Shown: in pieces, positions 47,308-59,035 of the stretch
Layout: each line of letters starts with the position of its first letter
Numbering within the stretch: position 1 is the stretch's first letter
Source of the DNA: Dendrobium chrysotoxum
Lineage: Eukaryota > Streptophyta > Magnoliopsida > Asparagales > Orchidaceae
Assembly: GCA_019925795.1 (NCBI GenBank)
Contig: CM034300.1
Coordinates: 51,008,873 to 51,072,872, forward strand
Direction: 5' to 3'
DNA: 64,000 nucleotides
Notes under the pieces: model-generated
The model's input: only the letters and a program-made list of their open reading frames with translations
The model's database searches: none
Told to the model about the DNA's origin: nothing
Translations under genes and position numbers: made by a program

Positions 47308-50271
47308 AGTTTTGAAGAAGATTTAATTTTCTTTTGGAAATTCTTAATTTATGAAATTTTTAATTTTGAAATTGAATGCTTATTATGAATGATATATCAC
47401 CTCAAAAGGTGAACATATCGTCCCCTAATAGGTTCAAATTTCAAAACATTGAATTCATCCCAATTATCATAGTTGAATTTGAGAAAGAACTACATATGAC
47501 CCCGAAGGGTCAAAATGAGTATTCAATCAAATATTTAACTACAGTAATTTGGATAAGAGGATTATTGATCTCATAATCAAACTTATGAGAGTAATTGATA
47601 TATCTTTCCAAGGAAAGAAGTTATCAATCACTATTGATCGTCTAAAAATGATGATAGTGATTATCGAGTTTGATTTTCCCAAAGATAATTAATTTTGGGT
47701 TTTGAAAACTTAATTTTGAAAATCAAGTCTAGGTTTCTAAATCCCCTACGAGCGTAAGCCCTCATAGTTAATTATATCGAAGGAAACTAGAAATTTCATA
47801 TGAATACTCTCGTTTAAAATAGCGATACAAATTTTATTTATGATTTTCAAATCTTGATATCAAGGGAGGTAGGGACTGGAATTTCAAGGATTGGTTAAAG
47901 ATTGAACAATTCTTTCTAGAGTCAAAGGAAGAAGAGTAGGAGGTGTTTTGAGATTCTGAATAACTTCAGAAAAAACACCAACATATCCTAAGTGTTAGGC
48001 TTGATTTTGATGGAAAGAGATTTAATATTTAAGTGACTAGTTTTATTAAAAAGTGGGAATTAGATTCCCGGAGGTTGAGGTCTTAAGATTAAAAATCTTC
48101 CTCGGAACCTAAGTCTAAAGTGGGAACTAAAAAATTAGTGACTCAGAACCTAGCTAATTCAATGCAAATCTGGACTTACCCCAGCCTGGATTGGGGAGCA
48201 TGCTAAATCACTTAAATGCTTCAAAGCCATGTGTCCGGTCTTTTATATGTAGAGTGATTAGGGACGTTATTAAAGATTAGTTTAAGGAGAACGGGGCCGA
48301 CAACTAGAGTAGATTCCTAATTGGCCCCTGAATATATATTGGGTGAAATACTTAAGTTAGAAAGGTAATTAAGAATTAGACTCAACTTTAATTTGTTACT
48401 ATTATAATGCATGCTTGTTGACTCAATTGAATGCTTAAATCAGGATGAAGTAATTTTAAAATTTGGCTTAAAAATAGATTTTATCCTAGAGATTGCACAA
48501 CATCTCCTTGGACAGAACGGCACCCTAATAGGTCATGTGGTCTACCAAAACTAGTAGGCAGGGAGGTGCCTAACATGGAAGAGAAAAGTCAATATGAATG
48601 CATGAAAAACCCCCAATGAGTCCGAGCTTACTTCTTAAAGGCCTTAGAGTTTCTATCTGAGCCTAAAGTTTTTAATTTTAATTAAAGTAGAAATAGTTTG
48701 ACCGTACCCTCATGAGCCTTCGATCGGGTTCCAGGCTAAAATAAAGATCGACATGAAAAAGCGCCAAAAAAACTACTAAAAGCATGCAATCATAATATCA
48801 CAATCAATGCAAGTAATCAAATTAATTAAATAATTAAATTAATTAAATATTCAAAATGAAAGTCCATAGGTAAGTGCCTTTTAATATTACAACCCAGGAT
48901 CTGCAGGAAAAGTAAAGTGGTCGGGCACCACTAACAACAACCCGGATTCTACTACTAAGACTCAAGTGACTTTGAGAATTGGAATTCTTCTTGTTCTTCA
49001 CTTCTTTGTCTTCTTGGAACTTCCTTGGATTGTCAGGTTTGGATATCCAAATGAAAAGAAACTCCCCCTGAATATGGGTGTTATCTTTTCTCTTTGGATA
49101 CTTTGGAATCATCCAAATTTAAATCTCCAAATGGAAAGAGACTCTCCCCTAAGGGATGTCCATTCCTCTTTGGATTCCAAATTGGATGCTTAAACATCCC
49201 ATTCTCAAATCACTTTAAACAATTTACAACTCAATTTACATTCATATTATATCAATTAAAATTAAAAATTTAGACTCGATCCTACAGGATTATCTTAAAA
49301 ATCAATAATTATATAAACATCCCAAGCAGTTAATATATATTTGAAATTTAAAATGCTCAAACCAGTCACACTTGGCCATGCTCTTTTAATTTTAAAGGGG
49401 GACTTAAGCAGATTTTTGAAGCACCCGCAGAAAACAGCATCAATTTTAAAGTTTTAATTATTGCCTCCTTTAATTTTAAATGTCTTGTGCGAGCATGGAC
49501 ACATACATAAGATTGAATTAGTATAAATCATCCCTAACCTAGGGGTAGATTTAATATACCATCAACCAAAATATAGAGTGTAGTAAATAAATAAATAATC
49601 ACAGTAATTATACTACTAGCAAATAGCATGTAGTAAAAGCTCAAAAACCCAGCACAAAGCAGAAAAATAAACATCGGCCTAGCCTATGACTAAAGGTTGT
49701 TGTCCTATTAAACCATCTAAAGTGTTTGCAAGGGTTGTGTGGGTTTGATATGTCCTAAGTAGGATAATTAGTTAAAATTATTTGATGATCTAGTTGGTTG
49801 AAATGCTTAAGAGAAATTTTTAATTGATGTTTAAATCTTAATGGTTTAAATTTAATTTTAAGTTTGATTTTGATTTTTTGTTAGGTACCACCTATGTTGC
49901 ACACTGAGGCCATGAAATTTATTTCACCTTCATTGGGGATAATTTAATAGCCTCGTAGGCCTGAGTTACCTAGTGGTACCCGATATAATTAAGTGATTTG
50001 AGTTTAATTAAGGGTTTGATGTTACAAATCTGGTTTTGATGATGACAAACATGTTTCCAGTGTGTTTTGCTTGGCTAATCTGTTTCAGGCACAAAAGACC
50101 GCGAGCCACTCAAGCCAACTCAAGATCGGGTCCAAGTGTGTCAAATGTATGATTTTTCTTTTTATTGAGTCAATTGTAATGTAACTGATTCCCTAGCTAA
50201 GTAACCTTGCACACACACACTCAGGGAGAGAGATTGAGTGAGTTAGAGTTTCTGTTAAAAATTTTGTTCTG

Positions 50272-50945
50272 ATCGTCCTGGACGATCTCCACATTATCCT
50301 GGACGATCCAGTTAAAACAGAAACCCTAATTAGGGCGACTAAGTTAAGAGGGTCAGATTAAGCAGATCGTCCTGGACGATCTCCGGATCGTACGGGACGA
50401 TCTGCCCAAATCAGAAATTCTCAGCCGCCAGATCAAGTTAGGCAAGTTCTTATTTTTAGATACTTGGTCTGATCGTCCCGGACGATACGTGTATCATCCC
50501 GGACGATCCAGTACAATCATGCCTAATTTAATCTGGTAATTAAGGAAAGCAATTTATTTTTGGTTGATACGATCATATCGTCTTGGACGATCGCAGGATT
50601 GTCCCGGACGATCTTGATCGTCTAGTGCATTTAAGCTGTACGTCCAGAACTATGTACAGGACGATTTGGGGCCTTTTTGAACTAATCGTACCGGACGATG
50701 ACCCTATCGTCCGGGACGATCAAGTCATTTTTTGGTCGTCCAGCACAGATTTCTCTGGACGACCCGAACTATCTTCTGGACGATTTCCCTCAATTTGCAC
50801 TAATCGTCCCGGACGATCGCAGGATCGTACGGGACGATATGAACAACTTTTTTTACTGATCGTCCAGAAGAGCCAGATCATCCAGGCTGAAACAGCTGAA
50901 TTTGAACTGATCGTACAGGACGATCTACCGATCATCCTGGACGAT
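50272..50945. repeat. Seven paired-dyad modules in solo LTR A
   Basis: Each module is 36 bp: a 15-bp dyad, a 6-bp spacer and a second 15-bp dyad. Positions: 50272-50307, 50366-50401, 50472-50507, 50577-50612, 50685-50720, 50803-50838, 50910-50945. Consensus ATCGTCCNGGACGAT; the left half is sometimes ATCGTAC. Spacers are CTCCAC, CTCCGG, ACGTGT, CGCAGG, GACCCT, CGCAGG and CTACCG. Module starts are 94-118 bp apart. Isolated half-sites (CTGGACGA, GATCGTCCAG) lie between the modules. Confidence 0.95.
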
Positions 50946-51216
50946 CTTGGCGGACCAGTTGAGATTTAGGGCAAATTTTAAGCCCTCCTTTAAAAGAACT
51001 TTTTCCAATTTTTGGAAAAATCTTTTGCTGCCTTCCTTCCCTGAGAAACCCTAGAGAGAGAGAGAGTTGGGAGAGAGAGAGAAGATCTTGTGAGGGGGAG
51101 TTAGTGAGGGATTCACTAAGGTTGCTCCGAACACGGATCAGAGTCGTCTTCTCCGCTTGTCGTCTTTCATCTAGTCGGTGTTCGTCGTGGGAGGATCGTT
51201 CGCAAGAAGATTCGGG

Positions 51217-51360
51217 GTTCTCTGCCCGCTTCAGGTGGAAGCAAAAGGAGTTCGTAGGTTCTCTGCCTGCTTCAGGAGGAAGCGAAAGGAGTTCGAAGGT
51301 TCTCTGCCTGCTTCAGGAGGAAGCGAAAGGAGGTCGGGTTCTCTACCTCACCGTGTGGTG
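51217..51360. repeat. 41-bp tandem repeats in the LTR leader
   Basis: GTTCTCTGCC begins units at 51217, 51258 and 51299, with a partial fourth (GTTCTCTACC) at 51338. The same array occurs in solo LTR B and, decayed, in the other Sirevirus LTRs. 41 is not a multiple of 3, which argues against coding. Confidence 0.85.
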
Positions 51361-52859
51361 AAAAGGAGATTTTTGTACAGGCTTCTCCGCCTTGCTGTGG
51401 GAGCAAAAGGAGAGACACTTCTGTTTAGTGCAATACCCGGAGGGGAGGCTCCGGGGAGTGGACGTAGGTCAAGTTGACCGAACCACTATAAAATTTGGTT
51501 TGCTTTTCTGATTCAATTCTGCACTTTAATTTTTTCTGATATTAACTACTTGGGTGAATATCTGTGGTTGATCTTTTTATCGTTGTTTTAATTTGTTTCC
51601 GCAGCACGTTATAAAAAGATTTTCATAGTTATCGTGAAATTTTTAAATAACCAATTCACCCCCCTCTTGGTTAGCCTTGGGACTAGTTCACTAGGGCTTA
51701 ACATCCCTATCGAACTTTCATTTGAGAGTTCATAAATTTTATTCAAATTGATTGATTGCTGGTTTTAATGTTATATTGATGTTTTCTGGAATTTTTGATG
51801 ATTTATTAAATTTTGAAATTTTCTGGATGATTTTAATGATTTAATTAAGGGGTCAAAAGTTAATATTTTGATTAAGTGTATTTTTTGAAATGTTAATATT
51901 TTATTAAAATACTAGACCTTAATATGATAAGTTAGACTTTAAGTACATTGAAATTGGATTTTTTTATATTTTATTATGAAGATTTGAAGTTTTGGGTTCA
52001 TTTTGAACTAGATTTGACCAAAAGTTGAATTTTTTAAATTTGATTGATTTTTGGAAACTTAACATTTTTAATAAATATTAGACCTTATGATAAGTAGTAT
52101 GCCTTTGAGTTTGCTCAATTTGGAGTTCATTTGAATTAGTTATGAAGTTTTGAAGTTTTAAGAATTATTAAAATTTTCAAAATTAGTTAATTAAGGGTGT
52201 TTTATTGATTTGAGTCCAAATGACCTCCAAACTCCTTGGAATCAACTCCAAAGTTCAAGAAAGACCTAAGAAGAGATACCTAAGTGTTTGAGAAAATTTT
52301 GGAATTTTTAGTTATTTTTAATTAATAAAATTAATAAATATTAGATTTCACTTAAAATTAAATTAAGTTTAAAATTGTTGTCCAATCAAGAGGCTTTTAT
52401 TTTTCATTGATTAAGGGTTCAATTTTGGTCAGTTAGAGGTACTACTTGTAATTTTTATATTTAAATTTGATTTATTACAATTTCTAGAAGATTTTAAGGC
52501 TTAATTAAGGCTTGATTTTGATTAAGTTAATTAAGGGCCTCAATGACTTCAAAATTCAATGAATAATTTTCCTAGGGCTGACAGTGTCACTATGTTCAAA
52601 TTTCCAAAGTTTCAAGTCAAGAGGATGTGAATTCCTATTATTAGAATTTTTCTATGTTTTATAACTCAAAGTCCTTAATTATTGTCCTGAATGATGTCAT
52701 TAGGTTTAATAGATTTAAATCGAAGTTTCTAGACCCTTGACTTAACATATACATAGCATGCATAAATACATAAACACATTCAACACCTAAATCTAGGAGA
52801 GCCCTAAGTGTGTGTGCGCACTTACACATGTAAAAGTTAAGGGTAGTAACATGAGCATT

Positions 52860-54050
52860 AACTTGATTAATGAATAATTAGATATTAATTATTCATTAAT
52901 CCTTCCCCAAGATTTCTATTCACATATTTCATCTATGTTTAAAGTTCTAAATGGATTTCTCAAATATTAAGAATTTAAATATATGTATAATCTCAAAATA
53001 GGCTTTTAAATATAAATATACATATGAACATATATGAATATAAATATAAAATTTAAAATACATAAAATATCATTAAAATAAATTTAATATTTAAATGAGA
53101 AATCCTGTGAGTTTTTAATGTTATTTAAAAATAAATATCAAGTTTGAAAGTAATTAGTTTAAGTTTTAATTAAATATTAATTAATTAATAAAATAATTAA
53201 ATAATTATTATTAATTAAATTAAATTTTTAATCTCAAAAATTGATTTCAAATTAAAGAACTCAATTTTCTGAAAATTTTGAGATATTATATAAATTTTTT
53301 TTATTTAAAATGAATTTATTACAAATTTTTGAAGTTTAAACTATTTAAAAGGATCTTTTAATTAATTAAAAAATTAATTAATGATTAAAAATAAATTTAA
53401 ATTTAGTTAATTAAACCTTAAACCACTTCTGAAATTTTAGAATTATTTAAAATGTTTTCTTTGAAAAATTTTTTTAAAAAAAATTTGTTTAAATTATTTA
53501 ATATTAATTAAATATTATTTAATATTTAAATATTTGATTAATAAAAAATGTAAAATATAATTAAATGAATTTAATTACAAAATAATAATAAGTTAAAATA
53601 ATTATTCAATTATTAAATGTTTGATTAAAGAAAACTTCAAATTCAATTAATTAAAATTAATTAATTATTTAATAATTTAAATATTATAAATCATTTAAAT
53701 AATATTAAATACTTTAATTAAATTTTATTTGAATTATTAAATATTTTCTTTAAAATTAATTTTTAAACTTAAAGATGACTTAACATTTAATTAATTAAAT
53801 GTTATATTAGTTATTAAAATATTAAATAATAGTAAATATTTTTAAATTATATTTTAATTTTAAAATATTTCCAATTTTATATTATAATTTAAATAAAATA
53901 TTTAAAAGTAAAATTTTAATAAGAAAATAAAATAGTTAAAGAAGTTTTTATAATATATATATATATATATATATACATATATTTTAAATTTAAAATTAAT
54001 TTTACTAATTTTTTAAAATGATTTAAAATAAATATTTAAATCATTTTAAA
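52860..54050. other. Extremely AT-rich block in the long LTR
   Basis: Almost entirely A and T, dominated by TTAATTAA and AATATTTAAA words, with an (AT)n run at 53951-53975. It is largely absent from the left LTR copy, which has only about 500 bp between the matching flanks. Nothing else seen. Confidence 0.75.
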
Positions 54051-54071
54051 TAACCCGACGGTGGAGGAGGA

Positions 54072-54077
54072 CACGTG
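54072..54077. promoter_or_regulatory. G-box core, right LTR copy
   Basis: CACGTG within GACACGTGGC, at the start of a GC-rich island (54050-54310) that follows the AT-rich block. Confidence 0.3.
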
Positions 54078-55420
54078 GCATGCTCCCATTCGTTGATCCA
54101 AATAGCGGCCAATCATTGCTTAGCGGCGCAATTACTGCGCCACCGATAATGATTGCCGAATAATAAAATCGCAGACGCGGTTTCAATAATCCGCGTTAGC
54201 AATGGCTCTGAGCCTTTGGATTTCCTGCGGTATGGAATCAAAGGCTCAGATTGAGCCAGACGGTGAGATTAACCACGGGATCGGATCCACGGTTAATCCA
54301 CGCAGCTGTAAACACTACATAACCCGAGCCCTAAATGAGTAAAATAGCTCGTTCTCTTGATCTGATAGAACAAACTTAATAAAATTTTAAACCTAGATTA
54401 TATAGATGAACAGAAATTATGTGGGCTGTTTGTTTTGGCTTGAAACAAGCTCAATAAAAAGCTATTTAAACTAGTGTAATCTTGGCTAGGGTTTGAGTTT
54501 TTGAAAGATTTTATCGAAGGATTTCAGATTTCCTGATATCTCTGAACTTGTTGACTATCCACGCTTAGATTTTTAAAAGAAACCACCAGCTCAAAATGTC
54601 TGGATCGGTCGCTTCAAGCTTTGGACGGAGGTGTGGTTGTTTCACCGAAAAGATCACCGCCGGTGACGTGCAACCACTTGGATTTGGTTGTGGGGCGATA
54701 GGAAAGGTCCTGGGGAATTGAAATGAAATAAGAGTTGGGTCTGGGAGGCTGAATGTAGTGAGAGAGAGTAGAGTGTTGGAATGAGGCTTCCTTAGGGTAT
54801 ATTGCCCCTATTGAGATGTCCTCTGCTTGAATGTGTGGCTAGGATTGCTTTGGTAGGTAACTGGGATACTGCCATCTATCCAGGGAGTAGGTGGGAGCAG
54901 GGGGTATCAAGGACACAAGGACTGATGATGTGTAAAGGCCCCTTTTGTCCTATATGAGCCTTTGGAATTGATAACAGCCCTTTGATCCTAATCGAAGGGC
55001 TAGAAAATGACTTAAGAAGACTCTAGAGAGAGTCTAAGTAGCTGGAGGGATTTGAACTAAAGTGGAGAGGAATTAACATGGAGATTTTGACCATTTAATG
55101 ATCATTTGACCAGTTATTGACTGGTTTGACCAGTCAATGGTCCCTTGAGGCTAAGGTGGCATGGAGTGGATGGGTTTGAGCTAGCTTGGAGTTGTTTCAA
55201 GGGGTTTGATGGGGTGGCATTAGAGTTTCAATATTTTAAAAGGGTTTGAGCTAGTTTGACCAAGTCTTAATGTGTTGACTTGGTCAACATGACTTGAATT
55301 AAGTTCGCCAAGGTTTAAAGCATAATTAGGCCATGGTTTGGAGCTGATTTGAAGTTTGAGTGAGGTTTGAAATATCAAATGTGTTAGAATAACCCATTAA
55401 AAAACACTAGAGGGTATTTA

Positions 55421-55457
55421 GGTCAACCTAGGTTGACTTGGTCAACCAGGTTGACCC
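55421..55457. promoter_or_regulatory. Palindromic W-box-like cluster, right LTR copy
   Basis: GGTCAACCTAGGTTGAC followed by TTGGTCAACCAGGTTGACC: four TTGAC cores on the two strands. Same arrangement as 3950-4005 with one 19-bp unit fewer. Confidence 0.45.
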
Positions 55458-56259
55458 AAGACCTGAATTTGGGTTTATTGGATTTGATTTGATGTTTTGA
55501 GTGTTTTAAAAGTGATCTAGAGGATTGAAATGATCATCTGAGTCAAATGACCCATTTAGGCCCTTAATGGGTTATTAGGTTGACCCTGATCCAACAGGTT
55601 GACCCAGGAGCTGGGAATGGGCTCAACATATTTGAAATAACCTTTGGAAACTAATGGAGCTAGTCCCTGGGTCTGGAGAGGTCATTTAGTTAAAATGAAC
55701 TATTTTGACCCTTAAAGGCCTGTTTGGTTAAGCTAGTTGACTTGGTCAACCAGGTTCACCCAGGGTTTAGGTTTGGGTCCAACAGGTTTGGTTTGATATT
55801 TAAAACTTGCTGAAAGTGGTTGCATTTGATTTGGAGCTCATTTGATCAAAAGTGACTATTCACACCCCTAAGGGATATTTTGGTCATTTTGATCGCTGGT
55901 CAACTGGGGGGAAAAGTGAGTCCAACAAAATGCAGTTTAATGCTCAAGAGGTCATAATCAAGGGTTTAGAAGTGATTTGAGGGTTTGGAGAAGGCTCTAA
56001 GGTCAGAATCCACTCGGTTGTAGATCTAGTGGCATAGGTTGTAAATATTTGAAGGTTTTACAGCCTTTGGATTTTAATTCAATTTTTGGGGTTAGAAACC
56101 TTAGAATAAGCTCAAATTTGGAGGGTTACCTCTAGAGACATGTCACATCAGTATGCAACTATTAGACCATGAATCAGAGGTCATTTAACTGGGGTTTAAA
56201 GTGTTCAAAGATTTATTGGAAAATACTTTCAGGACTTAGACTTTAAACCATAGATTTGA

Positions 56260-56870
56260 TCTGGATTTTTGGTTTTGAGCTAGATTTTGAATTTGAATTT
56301 CTAGATTTGAATAAAGTCTAAATTGAATTGAAATCTAGATTGATCTAGCAAAATCCTGGGGTTTAGAGTGGATCCAAGGGTTTAGATCAGCTTAAGGGGA
56401 TCCTTGGGTCTAGAGTAGATCCTAGGAATTGAAGTCTAGGAAAAATCCTAAAGTCTGGGTAGATCTAGGATATGGGTTGATTCTAGGACCTGAAGTCTTA
56501 AAGAATCCTAAGATCTAGGATCTAGGAGGTCTCCAAAATCTAAGAAATCCTAGGTTCTAGGGTCTAGAAGAGTCTTAGGATCTAGAGTAGATCCTAAAGC
56601 CTAAAATCTAGGAAGATCCTAAGATTTTTGGATTCTAGAATGATCTTGAGCTCTAAAACCTAAGAAGAATCCTATGGTCTAGAATAGATCTTTAGATCTA
56701 TAATCTAAGAAAAAATCCTAGGGTCTAGAATAGTCTGGAGACTAGATTGATATTAGATCAAGATTGATTTGAATCTGTATTGATATAGGATCAGAATGAT
56801 CCTAGGGTCAGGATTGATCCTAAGAATTGGAAAGATCCTAAGGTCTGGATTGATCCTACTAACCTTATAC
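56260..56870. repeat. Degenerate short repeats rich in CTAG and GATC
   Basis: Phrases such as GATCCTAGGGTCTAGAATAG and AATCCTAAGATCTAGGATCT recur with no fixed period, about every 20-30 bp. They lie at the pol-proximal end of the LTR. Confidence 0.7.
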
Positions 56871-56895
56871 AAAAATGAGGTCAATAAATGGACCC

Positions 56896-56936
56896 CCAAT
56901 ATGTGTAATAGAATGAAGTTCTAATGCACATATTGG
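56896..56936. repeat. Stem-loop at the proposed LTR/internal boundary
   Basis: Perfect 10-bp arms CCAATATGTG (56896-56905) and CACATATTGG (56927-56936). The left LTR copy loses homology inside the first arm, at 4734. Confidence 0.6.
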
Positions 56937-57357
56937 CGTTGACCGAATAAAATGGCCAAGTCTGGAGTTTTGACCCTAAGGGGAAGCAAAATTTTATCCC
57001 TAGGGAATAAGGTTTTGAATTAATTCTGGGGTAGTGCCCTAAGGGTAGCTTACTATATCACTAGTAGATCTAGTCTTAAGGGATGGACTATCTAACCCTA
57101 AGGAAAGGAGATTGAGTGATTGTATAAGAATGAAGAACTACTAACTATAGCGGATCGAATTGAAATTTGATACTAGGGTAGTGCCACGAAGGGCGTACTC
57201 TGCCACTAGTGGATCTGATCCAAAGGGAAGGAGTAAAAAACTATCCTTAAGGAAAAGAAGGTCTGGATGATCGTATAGGAAGGAATAATTCCTAACTATA
57301 GAGGATCGAGTCTGGATTTTATTCTAAAGGAAAGGAAATCCTAACCTTAGAAAAGTG

Positions 57358-59035
57358 TGTTGCAAATCTGGTTTTGATGATGACAAACATGTTTCCGGTG
57401 TATTTTGCTTGGCTAATATGTTTCAGGCACAAAAGACCGCGAGCCACTCAAGCCAACTCAAGATCGGGTCCAAGTGTGTCAAATGTATGATTTTTCCTTT
57501 TATTGAGTCAATTGTAGTGTAACTGATTCCCTAGCTAAGTAACCTTGCACACACACACTCAGGGAGAGAGATTGAGTGAATTAGAGTTTCTGTTAAAATT
57601 TTGTTCAGATCGTCCTAGACGATCTCCACATCGTCCTGGACGATCCAGTTAAAATAGAAACCCTAATTAGGGCGACTAAGTTAAGAGGGTCTGATTGAGC
57701 AGATCGTCCCGGATGATCTTCGGATCGTACAGGATGATATGCCCAAATCAGAAATTCTCAGCCGCCAGATCAAGTTAGGCAAGTTCTTATTTTTAGATAC
57801 TTGGTCTGATCGTCTCGGACGATACGTGTATCATCCCGGACGATCCAGTACAATCATGCCTAATTTAATCTGGTAATTAAGGAAAGCAATTTATTTTTGG
57901 TTGATACGATCATATCGTCCAGGACGATCGCAGGATCGTCCCGGACGATCATGATCGTTTAGTGCACTTCAGCTGTACGACCTGAACTGTGTTCAGGACG
58001 ATTTGGGGGCCTTTTTGAACTAATTGTACAGGACGATGACCCCATCATCCTGGACGATCAAGTCATTTTTTGGTCATCCAGCACAGATTTCTCTGGACGA
58101 CCCGAACTGTCTTCTGGACGATTTCCCTAATTTGCACTAATCGTCCTGGACGATCGCAGGATCGTACGGGACGATATGAACAATTTTTTCTACTGATCGT
58201 CCAGAAGAGCCAGATCGTCCAGGCTGAAACAGCTGAATTTGAACTGATCGTCCTGGATGATCTTGGCTGACCAGTTGAGATTTAGGGCAAATTTTAAGCC
58301 CCCCTTTAAAAGAACTTTTTCCAATTTTTGGAAAAATCTTTTGCTGCCTTCCTTCCCTGAGAAACCCTAGAGAGAGAGAGAGTTGGGAGAGAGAGGGAAG
58401 ATCTTGTGAGGGGGAGTTCGTGAGGGATTCACTAAGGTTGCTCCAAGAACGGATTAGAGTCGTCTTCTCCGCTCGTCGTCTTTCGTCTAGTCGGTGTTCG
58501 TCGTGGGAGGATCGTTCGCAAGAAGATCCGGGGTTCTCTGCCCGCTTCAGGTGGAAGCAAAAGGAGTTCGAAGGTTCTATGCCTGCTTCAGGAGGAAGCG
58601 AAAGGAGTTCGAAGGTTCTCTGCCTGCTTCAGGAGGAAGCGAAAGAAGGTCGGGTTCTCTGCCTCACCGCATGGTGAAAAGGAGGTTTTTGTACAGGCTT
58701 CTCCGCCTTGCTGTGGGAGCAAAAGGAGAGACACTTTTGTTTAGTGCAATACCCGGAGGGGAGGCTCCGGGGAGTGGACATAGGTCAAGTTGACCGAACC
58801 ACTATAAAATCTGGTTTGCTTTTCTGATTCAGTTTTGCACTTTACTTTTCTGATATTAACTACTTGGGTGAATATCTGTGGTTGATCTTTTTATCGTTGT
58901 TTTAATTTGTTTCCGCTGCACGTTATAAAAAGATTTTCATTGTTATCGTGAAATTTTTAAATAACTAATTCACCCCCCCTCTTGGTTAGCCTCGGGACTA
59001 GTTCACTAGGGCTTAACATCCCTATCGAACTTTCA
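57358..59035 (+). mobile_element. Sirevirus solo LTR B
   Basis: 1678 bp, TGTTGCAAATCTGG to CGAACTTTCA, with a perfect 5-bp target duplication AAGTG (57353-57357 and 59036-59040). It is nearly identical to solo LTR A along its length and in the same orientation. Six intact dyad modules start at 57609, 57703, 57809, 57914, 58023 and 58140. The seventh is reduced to a single dyad at 58247-58261 by a clean 21-bp loss. It is inserted in the Tat 3' UTR repeats. Confidence 0.95.

Larger units (their letters stand above)
50020..51720 (+). mobile_element. Sirevirus solo LTR A
   Basis: 1701 bp from TGTTACAAATCTGG to CGAACTTTCA, with a perfect 5-bp target duplication TTTGA (50015-50019 and 51721-51725). 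No internal sequence follows, so it is a solo LTR left by LTR-LTR recombination. It is the best-preserved copy of the dyad-bearing LTR. U3 holds seven dyad modules (50272-50945), then TTTAAAAG near 50989, (GA)n at about 51054-51082, four partial repeats of about 41 bp (51217-51360), and the conserved ACTATAAAAT at 51485-51494. Confidence 0.95.
47274..56898 (-). mobile_element. Very long LTR of the Tat-like gypsy element (right copy)
   Basis: About 7.9 kb once the solo LTR at 50020-51720 is subtracted. It is non-coding and lies left of the 3' UTR and pol of a minus-strand gypsy element, which is where the 3' LTR should be. It matches 1-4734 in order and orientation. Proposed right end: the LTR would start TGGGGGTCCATTTATTGACC on the minus strand, because the left copy ends there too. 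The left end is set where homology to Sirevirus 3 stops. Both ends are inferred, and later insertions may inflate the length. Confidence 0.5.

Noticed and set aside
47376..47576. 66-codon ORF in the Tat-like LTR
   Set aside because: No recognisable motif, and it lies in non-coding LTR sequence.
50272..50945. CRISPR-like reading of the regularly spaced repeats
   Set aside because: Plant LTR context, palindromic 15-bp units with non-unique intervening sequence, no cas genes.
50583..50969. 128-codon open frame across the dyad array (also 58070-58270 and 20551-20763)
   Set aside because: Dyads lack stop codons in some frames, which gives Asp/Arg/Ile-rich artefact frames. There is no protein-like pattern.
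51178..51477. A 99-codon open frame conserved in both solo LTRs (also 58494-58793)
   Set aside because: It starts at GTG, not ATG, runs through 41-bp repeats that shift frame, and is shared only because the LTRs are near-identical. Older LTRs do not keep it open.
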